Assembly: GCA_964444075.1 (NCBI GenBank)
Contig: CAYUFF010000016.1
Span: forward strand, 1-20,815
Source: CAYUFF01 sp964444075
GTDB taxonomy: Archaea > Aenigmatarchaeota > Aenigmatarchaeia > CG10238-14 > SCSR01
DNA: 20,815 nt
Direction: 5' to 3'
The first letter of the stretch is position 1; every line of letters starts with the position of its first letter. Positions 20,487-20,815 of this stretch are shown piece by piece. The notes beneath the pieces were generated by a model. The model searched no databases, was not told the origin of the DNA, and saw only the letters and a program-made list of their open reading frames with translations. Made by a program: the position numbers and the translations under genes.

Positions 20487-20815
20487 ATGCTCCAGACCAT
20501 CGTAGGTATTCTGCTGCTCGCCGTCGCCGTGGTCTTCTTACTCAGGCTGCTGAAGAACTTCCTCGAAGCTGTCCTGGTAATCGGGTTAATCCTCCTCGCT
20601 TCCTACTTCCTCTTCGGAAGCCTTCCCTCGCTCAAGTCGATACCTCTTATAGGTCCTTGGCTCGAAAAGATTATTCCAAGCGTACCCACTTCCATCGAGG
20701 GAATCATCCTAAAGGTCAAGAACATAGCCTACAGCATAAAGATTATGGGAATCAGCAGGGATTCGGAAGGAAACCTTTTGGTAATAGTTTCCAACGACGG
20801 AAAGATGAAGGTGAG
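20487..20815 (+). CDS. Membrane protein, 5' part (runs off the window)
   Basis: An open frame from the ATG at 20487 reaches the window end (109 codons). The N-terminus is strongly hydrophobic: two segments, IVGILLLAVAVVFLL and AVLVIGLILLASYFLFG, span about residues 5-45. A short Pro/Ile-rich stretch and a basic, beta-like region (IILKVKNIAYSIKIMGISRDSEGNLLVIVSNDGKM) follow. It looks like a membrane-anchored protein with a soluble domain still to come. I do not recognise the family. Confidence 0.6.
   Translation, partial: MLQTIVGILLLAVAVVFLLRLLKNFLEAVLVIGLILLASYFLFGSLPSLKSIPLIGPWLEKIIPSVPTSIEGIILKVKNIAYSIKIMGISRDSEGNLLVIVSNDGKMKV

Overview
This window is archaeal chromosome. It carries archaeal ribosomal proteins S8e and L37e, an Sm-like protein, a FEN-1 ending in a PCNA-binding motif, archaeal-type NMN adenylyltransferase and triosephosphate isomerase, a DUF359 GTP-dependent dephospho-CoA kinase, and a tRNA-Gln interrupted by two introns with bulge-helix-bulge geometry. 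TATA-like boxes lie about 25-31 nt upstream of many start codons, with no leader between, which suggests common leaderless transcription. Lys/Glu-rich proteins, many small membrane proteins, a bacterial-type GAPDH and a non-canonical tRNA intron would suit a DPANN or deep euryarchaeal lineage, possibly thermophilic, but the phylum cannot be fixed from this stretch.

Layout. 1-83 is the tail of an unidentified gene. 104-1119 (minus) is a winged-helix nucleotidyltransferase/HEPN pair. 1184-3163 is a divergent pair, a NodB-like deacetylase and an ATP-grasp ligase, sharing one promoter region. 3135-4002 (minus) holds nadM and S8e. 4043-5209 (minus) is an AAA_14/DUF4143 ATPase. 5431-6409 (plus) is a tight LSm / L37e / dephospho-CoA kinase operon. 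6421-8174 is GAPDH and, divergently, a protein with a degenerate M23 fold. 8180-10473 is the most unusual region: an AlbA_2 (Schlafen-like)/HATPase/winged-helix gene lies between two identical 63-bp direct repeats, beside a divergent MntA-HepT-type toxin-antitoxin pair. 10501-12320 holds a PAPS-reductase-family enzyme and, divergently, a zinc-ribbon protein. 12322-12434 is tRNA-Gln(CUG), followed by a Trm9-like methyltransferase and a glycosylated membrane-anchored surface protein. 14562-15989 (minus) is a membrane-anchored protein with two lamin-tail domains. 16021-18113 holds FEN-1 and, divergently, an M29 aminopeptidase. 18201-19039 (minus) is scpB plus a small membrane protein. 19078-19692 is a membrane protein, 19682-20377 (minus) is tpiA, and a membrane protein gene runs off the end.

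The main observations concern regulation and RNA processing. Each 63-bp repeat holds five copies of TTAACGAT. The same core (AACGAT) brackets the TATA box of the first nucleotidyltransferase-HEPN pair, about 8 kb away, which suggests that both toxin-antitoxin-like loci and the AlbA_2 gene share one DNA-binding regulator. Recombination between the two repeats would remove exactly the AlbA_2 gene as a 1380-bp unit. Removing 25-nt and 15-nt introns from the tRNA restores a textbook 73-nt tRNA-Gln(CUG). The first of these introns is at the non-canonical position 29/30 and fits a perfect 3-4-3 bulge-helix-bulge.
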